From: Alphaproteobacteria bacterium
GTDB taxonomy: Bacteria; Pseudomonadota; Alphaproteobacteria; JAJFIK01
Reading direction: 5' to 3'
Length of the DNA stretch: 44,057 nt
Assembly (NCBI GenBank): GCA_021774965.1
Contig: JAJFIL010000030.1
Span: forward strand, 1 to 44,057
Shown in pieces: positions 27,101 through 36,028 of this stretch. A program made the translations under genes and the position numbers. Under the pieces are notes generated by a model. The model had not been told where the DNA came from and made no database searches. It saw nothing but the letters and a program-made list of their open reading frames with translations. The stretch's first letter is position 1. Every line of letters begins with the position of its first letter.

Positions 27101-27847
27101 ATGCGTTGTTTAGAGGCATTCAAAGCTGCTGCAGGTGTTGGGATTCTGATGGTGGCTATCACCGCGGGGCCCGCTCTGGCGGAGCAGGGGACCGTTATCG
27201 TGTCCTCAGCGCCAAGCTATCCTGTGGGAACATCATTGGCGGATGGCGAGACCCTGAGCCTGAGCGATGGGTCGGCGATTTCGATCCTGACGATCTCTGC
27301 CCGCATGATAGAATTGAGCGGTCCTTTCGAGGGGCTGATCCCAGCTCAAGGCGACGGCAGCGAAAGCGACCTGCTGGGTAATCTGAGCGACGCGGTCTTC
27401 CAATCCGATGAAGGCTCTCCGGAGCTGGGGGGCGTGAGACCTCTGGTCATCAATGCGCCAGAAATTGTGATCCCCAAAGCTGTTGTGGATGCCGATCATG
27501 GGGGCGGAGCCTGCGTGTCCGAAGGAAACCCCATCGGCCTGCACCGTAACATCCCCGCCGACACCAGCGGCGACTGGACCTATGGCGATCTGCGGTCAGA
27601 GCGTACGGGCGAGACCGCTCAGGTTCGCTGGGAGTCGCTGCAATACACCGTCGACTGGCCCTCAGAAATGACTTTCGAGGATGGCGAACAGTTCACCTTG
27701 CAGATGGCCGATTCAACAGAGCCCGTCCGCTTTGGGGTCTACATGATGCCGGAGACGGAAGACTTCGCCGAGCGCATTAACTGGATGGCCCAACGGGGCT
27801 GCTCTACCCAAATCGAGGGCATGGTCGCCCAATGGCAGGGCAGCTAG
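27101..27847 (+). CDS. exported protein with a FecR-like N-terminal segment
   Basis: A 248-residue periplasmic protein. The ATG at 27101 has gaaagagg upstream and opens a signal peptide ending GPALA near residue 27. The mature start, with TVIVSSAPSYPVGTSLADGE, LSDGSAISIL and IELSGPFEG, looks like the beta-sandwich of FecR-type sensor proteins (a 'set value, no-threshold, gives GP' pattern), though this is a weak resemblance. The C-terminal half has two cysteines (GGACVSEGN and QRGCSTQ) that may form a disulfide. Its divergent pairing with the CHASE2 cyclase suggests a periplasmic partner of that receptor. A strong terminator follows at 27911. Confidence 0.75.
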   Translation: MRCLEAFKAAAGVGILMVAITAGPALAEQGTVIVSSAPSYPVGTSLADGETLSLSDGSAISILTISARMIELSGPFEGLIPAQGDGSESDLLGNLSDAVFQSDEGSPELGGVRPLVINAPEIVIPKAVVDADHGGGACVSEGNPIGLHRNIPADTSGDWTYGDLRSERTGETAQVRWESLQYTVDWPSEMTFEDGEQFTLQMADSTEPVRFGVYMMPETEDFAERINWMAQRGCSTQIEGMVAQWQGS

Positions 27848-27910
27848 GCAAGGCGCTGGCGAGTAGTTAATCCCCGCTACTTGCGAGGATAAGTTTCCGA
27901 GAATTACAGC

Positions 27911-27938
27911 AAGGCGGGTCAGGAATGGCCCGCCTTTT
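27911..27938 (+). terminator. rho-independent terminator
   Basis: An 11-bp stem (AAGGCGGGTCA with TGGCCCGCCTT, one G-T pair) closed by a GGAA loop and followed by TT then CT. It lies 63 bp past the stop of the exported-protein gene and closes the two-partner secretion neighbourhood. Confidence 0.85.
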
Positions 27939-28309
27939 CTCATGTCTGCGGCCTGCTTGTTGTTCGGCTCTTCCCTGGCCTGGCTCGGTTAAGGCCCGGC
28001 CAAAATTTCGCCTGCCAGCTGTCTTGATTTGAGCCACCTCTCCTTTAGGGCGTATCCCCGACCCCTCGATTTGAGACACATGGCGGCGAAAACCCCTAGG
28101 TGGGGAGTGTCAACATCGGCAAGTCAATACATCGATATTTCTGTTTATTTTCAATTAGATGTATCGATTTCCTCATCTGATTCCACAGACTCAGCAAGCC
28201 GCATTACCCCCAACCCTTTAACCACGCTGCCTAAGGCCCATCCCTTGCACTGATCTCTTGGTCAAGTCTGATCTGACTCACGCATGAGCGGATCCCCAAG
28301 GAGGATCGG
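27939..28309. promoter_or_regulatory. leader of the polysaccharide operon
   Basis: 371 bases without a convincing gene (an open frame at 28029-28253 has no ribosome-binding site). The AT-rich centre around 28115-28180 is the likely promoter. It carries an inverted repeat, ATACATC (28127-28133) and GATGTAT (28158-28164), each running into an ATCGAT palindrome (28131, 28163). The operon's ribosome-binding site aaggagg is at 28298-28304. Confidence 0.4.
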
Positions 28310-30553
28310 ATGGCATTGGTAAAACTAAAAACGTCAAAGTTTGACTCCAGTTTTCATTTCCGTTGCGCAACAAGTTTCGCAATGGTTTTGCTGTGCGCCA
28401 TCATCATTTCTCTCTGGCCTGCATCTGCTCGTGCCGGGGATATTCAGATGACGGCCCAAGAAGCCGGAGCCCTCGCCGGTCTGATTTCTCATGAACAAGC
28501 CAGCGCCCGGACCGAGCGGACAATTTCGCTCCGCGGCCTTGGATTTGCCCAAGGCCTGGAAGTGGGATCGCTGGCAGCCGCGGGCCGGTTTGATTTCAAT
28601 CTGCCTGGCGTTGGCGTCGCGGAAGATCAGATCTACGCCTATCTCCAGTTTGACCAAACCTTAACGAGCGATGCTTCGGGCGAGGTTCAAATCCTTGCCG
28701 GCAACGCACGCGCTTCCCGCGCCGATCTTAATGGACGGGTTCGAGGCCAACCCCTGAGCTTGACCTTGCCCGTCGCAAACAACGGTGCGACCGGTTTTGG
28801 ATTTGACTATGCATCCAATGCGGTGTGCACCGTCACCGAGGCGGGGCACCCAACGTTTGCCATCAATGCTGCCAGCACCTTTACCTACTTCGTCGATCTG
28901 ACCACATTGCGCACGGTGAATGATGCTGCTCGCGCCTTGGGCGATCACATTACCATCACTCTGCCGGGCGGAACCCTGAGCGAAGATCAGTTCGCCGCCG
29001 CCTATGATTTGGCCCGCCGCCTGGAGGCCCAAGGTCGCAGCATCACGTTCAACCGTCTGCCCGCGCCGAGCCTGCGGGGCGAGATCACCTCTGGCGCTGC
29101 CGTCCATGACGCCATGTCGGAGATGCTGGCGCACTTCAATTCGGATCATCTGGCAAGCGTTCTTGATCGGGGGCGGGCAGATGCCAGCCTGGCCTTCTCC
29201 CTGCTTGCGGCCATGGGCATCGAAGGGGCGCCCCTGGGACTTGGTGACATTGTCATCGCCAGCGATCATCAGCTTCAAGCCTTTCTCGCCCAGCACGACA
29301 GCAATGTGCGGGCCCTGTCGAGTAGTACTTCCTCCCTGGCTCGCGCGCTTCGTGGCACGCAGCTTGAGCTGGAAAGCTCAAATGCGATTGGTATCTTGCG
29401 CAGCGGCCACCGGCCGGTGATCACGCTTAGCGATATGGCTGCCTCGTCAGATCTGGCAGCTCTCATCGCTGGTGACGGGGGTGTTCGGAACTCTCGCAAT
29501 GATTTGCCTGCAAGCGAGCTGAGTGCTCAAACTGACCTGCTGGTCCCCGGCGCCCGGTCGGAATGGACCTTGCCATTTTCATTCGATGACCTTCCTGCCG
29601 GAACAGCTCCCAGCCATTTTGATTTGTCCTTTACCCCGGGCCGGGTCGCTGATGCTGCGGGACAGTTGGTCCATGTGTTCATGAATGATCAGCTGCTGCG
29701 GACATTTCGTCTAAGCGGGGCAGGGGAAGCACGGCGGCTTTCCGTCAGCCTGCCGCAAAACCTTATGTCCCGGCAAAATGATTTGCGGGTTCTGCTGCAG
29801 CGGGATGCCACGCGCCAGCAGTGCAATGAAACGCCTGCAACGGTCCTTGCTCAACTTCTGCCCGCCAGCGGTATTCGTCTGGCTCGTACTGAAGAGCAAC
29901 CCGACGAGTTTTTCGAGCTTGCACCTTATTTCCGCAGCGGCGTGGACGTGGCTCTGTCACAAAATGCCCTCACGAGCCCCATCGCAGCATTGGAAGGTTT
30001 GCGGGCGCTTACGGGCGGGATCATGCCCAGTGATGCCGCCACGTGGTTTCACTTCGTGCCTGAAGGCATGCGCTTTGCCCCACGAGGCAGTTTCCTCCTC
30101 TATGGGGTGGAGCCCGCTGGCCTTGAGCTTGCCCCCCTTCGTCTTGATCGGGGCAATGTGGATGTGAACGATCGTACCGGTGCGCCTTTGCTTTCGCTTG
30201 CCGATATGCCCGATGCATCGGTGGTTCAGATTGTTCAGGCCCGGGGCTTTAACGGTCTTTGGGTCAGCTCCGGTATCTCTCTGGGTGAGGGCGCTGTGCG
30301 CAGTCTTGAATTTGATCATGGCAACCTTGCCATTGTGGATCATCGCGGCGTGGCCCTGTGGCTGAACGCTGGTGCGCCTCGTGGACCGCTGATTGACTAT
30401 GTGGATCGTCATTTCATCTCAGATTTCTTTGCCGCCAATCGCCTGTTGGTGCTGATCGGGGTCTGGTCCCTTTTGACCCTGGTGCTCTTGCGCACGGTCA
30501 TGGCGGCCCGCGGAAAGAAACCAGACGCTGCCGCAACGAAGGAAGGGAAGTAA
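28310..30553 (+). CDS. BcsB-like periplasmic polysaccharide synthase subunit
   Basis: A 747-residue protein with a signal peptide (hydrophobic about residues 22-40, cleavage near SARAG), a long periplasmic part and one C-terminal transmembrane span (about 704-724), followed by a basic tail. This matches the topology of BcsB, which cradles the polymer leaving the synthase. Segments such as FDQTLTSDASGEVQIL and TFTYFVDLTTLRTVNDA resemble the BcsB carbohydrate-binding and flavodoxin-like repeats. The ATG at 28310 has a strong aaggagg site. The GT2 synthase starts four bases after its stop. No BcsZ, BcsC or BcsD is adjacent, so the product need not be cellulose. Confidence 0.75.
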   Translation: MALVKLKTSKFDSSFHFRCATSFAMVLLCAIIISLWPASARAGDIQMTAQEAGALAGLISHEQASARTERTISLRGLGFAQGLEVGSLAAAGRFDFNLPGVGVAEDQIYAYLQFDQTLTSDASGEVQILAGNARASRADLNGRVRGQPLSLTLPVANNGATGFGFDYASNAVCTVTEAGHPTFAINAASTFTYFVDLTTLRTVNDAARALGDHITITLPGGTLSEDQFAAAYDLARRLEAQGRSITFNRLPAPSLRGEITSGAAVHDAMSEMLAHFNSDHLASVLDRGRADASLAFSLLAAMGIEGAPLGLGDIVIASDHQLQAFLAQHDSNVRALSSSTSSLARALRGTQLELESSNAIGILRSGHRPVITLSDMAASSDLAALIAGDGGVRNSRNDLPASELSAQTDLLVPGARSEWTLPFSFDDLPAGTAPSHFDLSFTPGRVADAAGQLVHVFMNDQLLRTFRLSGAGEARRLSVSLPQNLMSRQNDLRVLLQRDATRQQCNETPATVLAQLLPASGIRLARTEEQPDEFFELAPYFRSGVDVALSQNALTSPIAALEGLRALTGGIMPSDAATWFHFVPEGMRFAPRGSFLLYGVEPAGLELAPLRLDRGNVDVNDRTGAPLLSLADMPDASVVQIVQARGFNGLWVSSGISLGEGAVRSLEFDHGNLAIVDHRGVALWLNAGAPRGPLIDYVDRHFISDFFAANRLLVLIGVWSLLTLVLLRTVMAARGKKPDAAATKEGK

Positions 30554-30557
30554 TCCC

Positions 30558-32459
30558 ATGTTTGGAACCTTTGAAAAACGCGAAATCCCCACCGGCGTTC
30601 TTTTAGGAGATCGTCTGGTCAGCGCGGGTATCCTGACCCCGGATGAGCAAGCCTACGCCGTGGATCAGCACCAGGCCTGGGGCGTTCCCATTGGCGAGGT
30701 TGTGCGCACTATGGGGCATGTAGACCAGCGCGCCTTTCATCAGCAGTTGGCTGAACACCTTCATCTCTCCTTTGTGGATGTGGATGCGGCCGGCGTGTAC
30801 AACTTTCTTCTTGATGCAGATGATCTTGGCTTTTACAGCCATGAGCTGATCCTGCCCTGGCGCTATGACAATAACATCATGACGGTGGTTGTGGCCGACC
30901 CCAGCCCGCGCACCCTTGCGCTGGCGCACGAGAAATATGGACAGGGGATCAATATTGCGGTGACCACGCGCGATGCCTTGCGCGGCACTATACAGACCCA
31001 TTTCAAGGACGAGCTGATGTGGGAATCCACCATGGGGCTCAACGAAAAGGACCCGGCCCTGTCGGCCAAGACCGTTGTAACCAAAGGCCAGATCATTGGC
31101 GGTTATATCGCGTTTGTTCTGCTGGCTATCGCCTTTACTTTCAAACCCTCTTTGACGGCAGCCGTTCTTGTGTCCGTCATGTCTGCTTTCTACGTGGGCA
31201 ATTTCCTGTTCCGCGCGGCATTGGTTTGGGCCGCGTCCAACACCAAGAAAGTGGATCAAAAGGTCTCTGATGCAGAAGTGGAATCCCTCGATGATGCCAC
31301 GCTGCCGGTCTACACCGTGTTGGTGCCTCTTTATAAAGAGGCTGAAGTTCTGCCTCACTTGATCGAGAGCATGCGCAATCTGGATTGGCCCTCGGCCAAG
31401 CTGGATATCAAGATCATCCTTGAAGAAGACGATATGGAAACCCGTGAGGTTGCTGCCGGGATCGACTTTGAAGAAATGTTTGACGTCATCACCGTGCCGA
31501 CGTCTTTTCCAAAGACCAAGCCCAAGGCCTGTAACTACGCCTTTCAGTTCGCGCGCGGGGAATACACCGTCATCTTTGATGCTGAAGATCAGCCTGAGCC
31601 CGATCAGCTCAAGAAGGTCTATCGGCTTTTCCAAAAATCTGATGACAAGCTGGCCTGCATCCAGGCGCGGCTTAACTTTTTCAACTCGAAGGAAAACTGG
31701 CTCGCTGCCATGTTCACTCTCGATTACTCATTGTGGTTCGACTACTACCTTCCGGGGTTAGAGCGTTTGGGGATTCCTCTACCTCTTGGTGGTACGTCGA
31801 ACCACTTTCCTACACGGGTGCTCAAAGAGCTCAATGCCTGGGACCCGTACAATGTGACGGAGGATGCGGATCTGGGTATTCGCATGACCCAAAAGGGCTA
31901 TCACGTCACCACCATCAACTCGACAACCTTTGAAGAGGCCAATTGCGATGGTTGGAACTGGATCCGCCAACGCTCCCGCTGGATCAAGGGCTATATGCAG
32001 ACCTATCTGGTGCATATGCGTCAGCCGTTGAACCTGCTCAAGAAAAGCGGCCTTAAAGGCTTTCTCGGATTTCAATTATTCGTAGGCGGAACAGTTTTAA
32101 CGGGTCTCTTAAACCCTGTCTTCTGGGCCATCTTTGCCTTGTGGTTGGTAACCGGTACCAAGGCCTTTGATGCGCTGTTCCCAGGACCCATGCTTTATGT
32201 GGGACTTGCCAGCTTGCTGATTGGCAACGGGCTTTTTATCTACCTTGCCATGATCGGGCCGTTTAAGCGCGGGTGGCTGCACTTAACGCCCTTTGGCCTT
32301 TCGGTGATTGCCTATTGGGGCATGATTTCCATGTCTGCCTATATGGCCGCCTGGCAGCTGGTGACCAATCCCTTCTATTGGGAAAAGACCAATCACGGCA
32401 TCTCAAAATATCGCCCCACGACCCAATCGGATCAAAAGGAAATCAAAGCCAATGGCTAA
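30558..32459 (+). CDS. GT2 polysaccharide synthase with N-terminal MshEN-like domain
   Basis: A 633-residue membrane synthase. Residues about 10-155 resemble the type II secretion ATPase N-terminal (MshEN) module: LLGDRLVSAGILTPDEQAYA then VPIGEVV, followed by the second lobe ending near 155. Two transmembrane spans (about 172-215) precede a family 2 glycosyltransferase core with YTVLVPLYKE (about 250), DAED (341-344), TED (434-436) and QRSRW (471-475), the processive synthase signature. Further spans follow from about 510 to 610. There is no C-terminal PilZ domain. Since MshEN domains of other proteins bind c-di-GMP, the N-terminal module may take over that control; this is inference. Confidence 0.88.
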   Translation: MFGTFEKREIPTGVLLGDRLVSAGILTPDEQAYAVDQHQAWGVPIGEVVRTMGHVDQRAFHQQLAEHLHLSFVDVDAAGVYNFLLDADDLGFYSHELILPWRYDNNIMTVVVADPSPRTLALAHEKYGQGINIAVTTRDALRGTIQTHFKDELMWESTMGLNEKDPALSAKTVVTKGQIIGGYIAFVLLAIAFTFKPSLTAAVLVSVMSAFYVGNFLFRAALVWAASNTKKVDQKVSDAEVESLDDATLPVYTVLVPLYKEAEVLPHLIESMRNLDWPSAKLDIKIILEEDDMETREVAAGIDFEEMFDVITVPTSFPKTKPKACNYAFQFARGEYTVIFDAEDQPEPDQLKKVYRLFQKSDDKLACIQARLNFFNSKENWLAAMFTLDYSLWFDYYLPGLERLGIPLPLGGTSNHFPTRVLKELNAWDPYNVTEDADLGIRMTQKGYHVTTINSTTFEEANCDGWNWIRQRSRWIKGYMQTYLVHMRQPLNLLKKSGLKGFLGFQLFVGGTVLTGLLNPVFWAIFALWLVTGTKAFDALFPGPMLYVGLASLLIGNGLFIYLAMIGPFKRGWLHLTPFGLSVIAYWGMISMSAYMAAWQLVTNPFYWEKTNHGISKYRPTTQSDQKEIKANG

Positions 32460-33798
32460 ATCAGCGGCTAAATTCGCCTATACCGTCAATTGGGAAGAGG
32501 AAGAAGAGCCAAAGGGTGGCTTTCTCTGGATGGCCATATTCTCGTTCAGTTTTGTGGCGCTGACCCTGATCACCTACATGCTGGTGGGGGAGGGCTTTGG
32601 CACCGATGGGGCCGCGCGCCTTCAATCCTATGTGGATTTGAGTCGCGGGGAGGGCGATTATCTGGCTGAGAATTTTGCCCGTATCTATCCTCTGATCCCG
32701 TTTCTGTTGGGTCTCTTGTTTTCTGCTGTACCGCAAGTCGCCGATACCGCACCGTACTACGTTGATAGTTTTGCGGCTGCGTTGTTGTTGGGGCTGGGCT
32801 TTCTTCGTTTTACCAAGGCGGCGATTAACCCGTTTTTGGGCATTGTGTTTATCCTGCTCATTGCCGCAAATCCCATGTTTCTTTTTGTGGCCACCTCGGG
32901 CAGCGGCATCGCTGTCGCCCTGTTGTTTGTCTATATGTTTGCCATGGGAACAATCAGTCTGGCGCGGGATGCAAGTGTCCGGGGGCTGATCATGATCTCC
33001 ATGGCCTATGCGGGCCTGTTGCTGACCACGCCGCTTGGCTTTTACTTTTTGATAATATCTGTGCCGCTTTTGGCGCTCATGTCGCGGCAGAAGTTTGTGA
33101 CCGAAGCGCCGATCTCCTTCTTCATTGTGCTTGGCTTTGTGCCGGTTGCGGTTCTGGCCTCGCTGGCGTTCATGAATTGGGTTTTTGTCGGCGATCTGCC
33201 CGGTCTGGTGCGCTCGATCACCGGCGGGGTGACCGCAGCGCAGGCGGAAATGGGGCTGGAGCCCTGGCCTTTCCTGATGGGGGGCAGTCCTTTGGCTATG
33301 ATCGGCGTGTTGATGGCAGGCATTTTCATCAGCTTTCCGGTGCTGGCATTGGCGCTCACCGGGTTCTTTGCGGGCGGCCATATTGTACGCGCAAGCCTGA
33401 TGATGGCCGCCGTGATCATCCTTACCGGTCTGGTAACTACTTATTTGGGAGTTTTGAGCCATCCTGCCTATCTGTGGGTCTTTGCAGTGCCGTTGATCTT
33501 GGTGGCGCTGGAAGAACTCTCAGACGGGGTCGTGGTGCGGACCGCAGCTGTTCTGGCTTTACTTGGCGGGATCGTCGGGGGCTGGTGGCTTTTAGGACTG
33601 CATCCAACTGGCGATTTGAGCTACTGGCGTGCTGAAGTCGGCGGCGTTGTGGAGCAAGTCACCGGGATCGAGCTGGACTTACCGCATGCCGTTGCTTCGG
33701 CGAACCGCCGGGAAGCGATCCTTATGCAGGTAGAAGGCGAGACCATCCCGATCTGGGGAGCCCGCGAAGATATTCTTCGTAGCGCCGAAGGGAACTGA
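32452..33798 (+). CDS. polytopic membrane protein of the polysaccharide operon
   Basis: A 448-residue protein with an acidic N-terminal tail (NWEEEEEPKGG) and about ten transmembrane segments between residues 25 and 385, then a soluble C-terminal region of about 60 residues. The ATG overlaps the last eight bases of the synthase gene, implying translational coupling. The layout is like GT-C-type glycosyltransferases or flippases, but the catalytic motif is not evident, so no function is assigned. It probably acts at the inner membrane with the synthase. Confidence 0.75.
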   Translation: MAKSAAKFAYTVNWEEEEEPKGGFLWMAIFSFSFVALTLITYMLVGEGFGTDGAARLQSYVDLSRGEGDYLAENFARIYPLIPFLLGLLFSAVPQVADTAPYYVDSFAAALLLGLGFLRFTKAAINPFLGIVFILLIAANPMFLFVATSGSGIAVALLFVYMFAMGTISLARDASVRGLIMISMAYAGLLLTTPLGFYFLIISVPLLALMSRQKFVTEAPISFFIVLGFVPVAVLASLAFMNWVFVGDLPGLVRSITGGVTAAQAEMGLEPWPFLMGGSPLAMIGVLMAGIFISFPVLALALTGFFAGGHIVRASLMMAAVIILTGLVTTYLGVLSHPAYLWVFAVPLILVALEELSDGVVVRTAAVLALLGGIVGGWWLLGLHPTGDLSYWRAEVGGVVEQVTGIELDLPHAVASANRREAILMQVEGETIPIWGAREDILRSAEGN

Positions 33799-33835
33799 TC
33801 CCAAAAGCGCTACGCGACAATTGGGAACTCGGGTT

Positions 33836-34633
33836 ATGCGCACTATTCATTGGTCATCTGCATCTGTTGTGGCTCTTCTTGGGCTAAGCCTGCCTTTGAG
33901 CAACGCCATGGGCGCGGCCTGGACGCTGCCCACCGGCGATGTTCAGGTCATCACCACCTACACCTATTCTGAGGCCACCGAAGCTTTCGATGATGAAAGC
34001 GAGCGTGATCTTGATGCGGACTTCTACAAGAACGAGCTGTCGGTGCTGGTCGAGTATGGCGCGCTGGATTATCTCACCGCCTATATCAAACCTCACTTTC
34101 AGATGGTGGACGTAAACGGCGTCGAGGAAAGCGGCCATGCCTTTACCGATGTAGGCTTGCGTATGCGCTTGCTCCATGACGACGCCAATGTGTTTTCCGT
34201 ACAAGCCCAAATCAGTCTGCCCGGCGACATTGATGGCACCAATGATGTCACCCTTTCGTCCGGTGAGATGGATGCAGAAATCCGCGCGCTTTATGGCCGG
34301 TCCTTTACCATCGGATCAGTGCCGGCGTTTATCGACATCCAGGGTGCTTATCGCTATCGCGATGGCGGGCCGCCGGATGAGTTCCACGCGGACGCTACCT
34401 TTGGCTGGCAGCCTGCGGACGGCGTCGAAGTTCTGCTGCAGAGCTTTAACACCTGGTCGGACGGGGAAGGGGAGCTGATCTACCCTGAATACCGTCAGTA
34501 CAAGATCCAGGGCTCCCTGGTGTTTCACGCAACGCAAGATCTGTCGCTCCAGATCGGGGGCTTTTATACTTGGGACGGCCAGAACGTGATCGCCGAAGAA
34601 GGCGTCATCGCTTCAGCCTGGTATCGGTTCTAG
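33836..34633 (+). CDS. outer-membrane beta-barrel-like protein of the polysaccharide operon
   Basis: A 265-residue exported protein. The ATG at 33836 begins MRTIHWSSASVVALLG, a signal peptide with cleavage near AMGAA (about residue 26); a TTG five codons upstream is a poorer start. The mature part alternates polar and hydrophobic residues (YTYSEATEAF, VLVEYGALDYLTAYIKPHF, IQGAYRYRDG) as in a small barrel, and the chain ends in SAWYRF with a terminal Phe, the usual assembly signal. It closes the operon and may form the polymer exit or a matrix-binding pore. The next gene converges 19 bp away. Confidence 0.8.
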   Translation: MRTIHWSSASVVALLGLSLPLSNAMGAAWTLPTGDVQVITTYTYSEATEAFDDESERDLDADFYKNELSVLVEYGALDYLTAYIKPHFQMVDVNGVEESGHAFTDVGLRMRLLHDDANVFSVQAQISLPGDIDGTNDVTLSSGEMDAEIRALYGRSFTIGSVPAFIDIQGAYRYRDGGPPDEFHADATFGWQPADGVEVLLQSFNTWSDGEGELIYPEYRQYKIQGSLVFHATQDLSLQIGGFYTWDGQNVIAEEGVIASAWYRF

Positions 34634-34652
34634 TTCCACCCAGAGAGGCAGC

Positions 34653-35474
34653 TCAGGCCGCCCATTTCTGAACGTGCGGTAAGTCATCATCAAGCCAGCG
34701 CGCCTGGCCGTTTTCGATCACCAGGATCTCTTCCCACTTGGCGCCAAATACGCCATTGGAGAAATGCGGCTCCACCATCCATAGCCCATCGGTGGGGGCA
34801 TGATCGCTTGCAGGGCTGCGGTTCCAAAGCGGGCTTTGCTTGGCAAAGAATTTCGATTGGCCGACCTTCATCAAAAACCAGCTCAGCGAGGCACCATCAG
34901 ACCCGCGCAGTCGCCAGCCCTGGGGCCCACGCACCCGCACCGCGCGGTGACCGAGCACGGCACCGGGATGTTTTTCGTGCACGCCCTCATAGCCCAGCTC
35001 CGCACATTCCCGGGCAACCGTCTCGGCGATTTCCTTGAAGCTCTCACCGCGATTGACCGCGTCCTTGATGGATACTCTTTGCCGCAGCAAGTGCCCCATC
35101 ATTTCGTCATGGGCCGGATTGTCGCCAAAGGAAAAACTGTGGGAGGTGTCCACCATGAAGCCATCGAACAAGGGCGCCCCGTCCAGGATCACCGCATCGC
35201 CCTTTTTCAGCTCAACCCTGCGCGGATAAAACTTGCCAATACCCCATTCGCCGGGAAGCCCCGTGCGTTCCCCAAACAAGGCAACAGGCAAGTGAAAGAA
35301 ATTGCCGGCCCCGGCCGCGCGATAGCGGTCAAACAATTCGCGGGTGACCTCTTTTTCGGTAACGCCTTCGGTCAGCTCGCTCGCCATCTTGTCCTGGATC
35401 TGAAAGCAAGTGTGTTGCAGCTCCCGAAAACGTTCCAGCTCGCTTGTGTCAAAACCCGTTGTCTTGATGAACAC
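34653..35474 (-). CDS. M24-family metallopeptidase (pita-bread fold)
   Basis: A 273-residue protein of the methionine aminopeptidase, prolidase and creatinase superfamily. Dimetal ligands are visible: Asp98 and Asp109, separated by the family's eleven residues (LDGAPLFDGFMVD), His in EKHPGAVLGHRA, Glu in MVEPHF and Glu in KWEEILVIE. The N-terminal creatinase-type domain is short or missing. The ATG at 35474 is downstream of a divergent region shared with the zinc-finger gene at 35643. Substrate cannot be stated; an aminopeptidase or Xaa-Pro dipeptidase-like function fits the fold. Confidence 0.9.
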   Translation of the reverse strand: MFIKTTGFDTSELERFRELQHTCFQIQDKMASELTEGVTEKEVTRELFDRYRAAGAGNFFHLPVALFGERTGLPGEWGIGKFYPRRVELKKGDAVILDGAPLFDGFMVDTSHSFSFGDNPAHDEMMGHLLRQRVSIKDAVNRGESFKEIAETVARECAELGYEGVHEKHPGAVLGHRAVRVRGPQGWRLRGSDGASLSWFLMKVGQSKFFAKQSPLWNRSPASDHAPTDGLWMVEPHFSNGVFGAKWEEILVIENGQARWLDDDLPHVQKWAA

Positions 35475-35642
35475 GATGTGTCTCTCCCAGCCTCAATGCA
35501 CCCCTCGCCAACGGCGATCAGACCTTAAGCTTTGCGCTGGGTCAAATACCGGATCAGGCGCAAGATCAGAACACATATTTTTCGGCTGACATTTGCCGCA
35601 AATCAGATAGGTTCCGCCTCAAAGCAGATTGAAGAGGGCATC

Positions 35643-35903
35643 ATGGCTGAGGCAAGCACCACCTATCCCAAATTCCACAACGAAGCGGGCGCGAAAGAAG
35701 TCCACATCGGGGCGCATGAATTTGAGTGCATCGGCGCGCTTCCCCCTCATGATCATCCCCATGTCTATCTGGAGATGGGCAAGGAGAGCCATATCACCTG
35801 TCCCTACTGCAGCACGCGCTACCTTTATGACGAGAACCTGGGCAAAACCGAATCAGCGCCTCCGGGTCTGCTCTTCGCTCAAGGCCGTCTGGGCGAGCGA
35901 TAG
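35643..35903 (+). CDS. CHCC zinc-finger domain protein
   Basis: An 86-residue protein with a single zinc site: Cys29, His38, Cys53 and Cys56 (C-x8-H-x14-C-x2-C, seen in FECIGALPP, HPHVYLEM and CPYCSTRY). This is the zf-CHCC family, related to the NDUFS6 subunit of mitochondrial complex I and common as a stand-alone small protein in alphaproteobacteria. The ATG at 35643 is chosen for the gaagaggg site; an upstream in-frame start at 35532 would add a basic, improbable extension. Confidence 0.92.
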   Translation: MAEASTTYPKFHNEAGAKEVHIGAHEFECIGALPPHDHPHVYLEMGKESHITCPYCSTRYLYDENLGKTESAPPGLLFAQGRLGER

Positions 35904-36028
35904 CCTTATTTTCCCAAGCTTTTCTGAGGGTTAACGCCGTGACTTGGCGCAATGCCCCAGACTGTGCGAAGGTCCCCCTGATTACATGAAGGCCGACCCC
36001 CGTCCTGCGGCCAACTGGAGTTTTTGCC

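Noticed and set aside
28029-28253. A 74-residue open frame upstream of the polysaccharide operon
   Set aside because: No ribosome-binding site or recognisable composition; crosses the AT-rich promoter-like stretch.
30603-31634. A 343-residue open frame antisense to the GT2 synthase, and a 333-residue one antisense to the membrane protein (32461-33462)
   Set aside because: The sense genes have motifs, ribosome-binding sites and operon spacing; the antisense peptides are histidine-, glutamine- and arginine-rich shadows.
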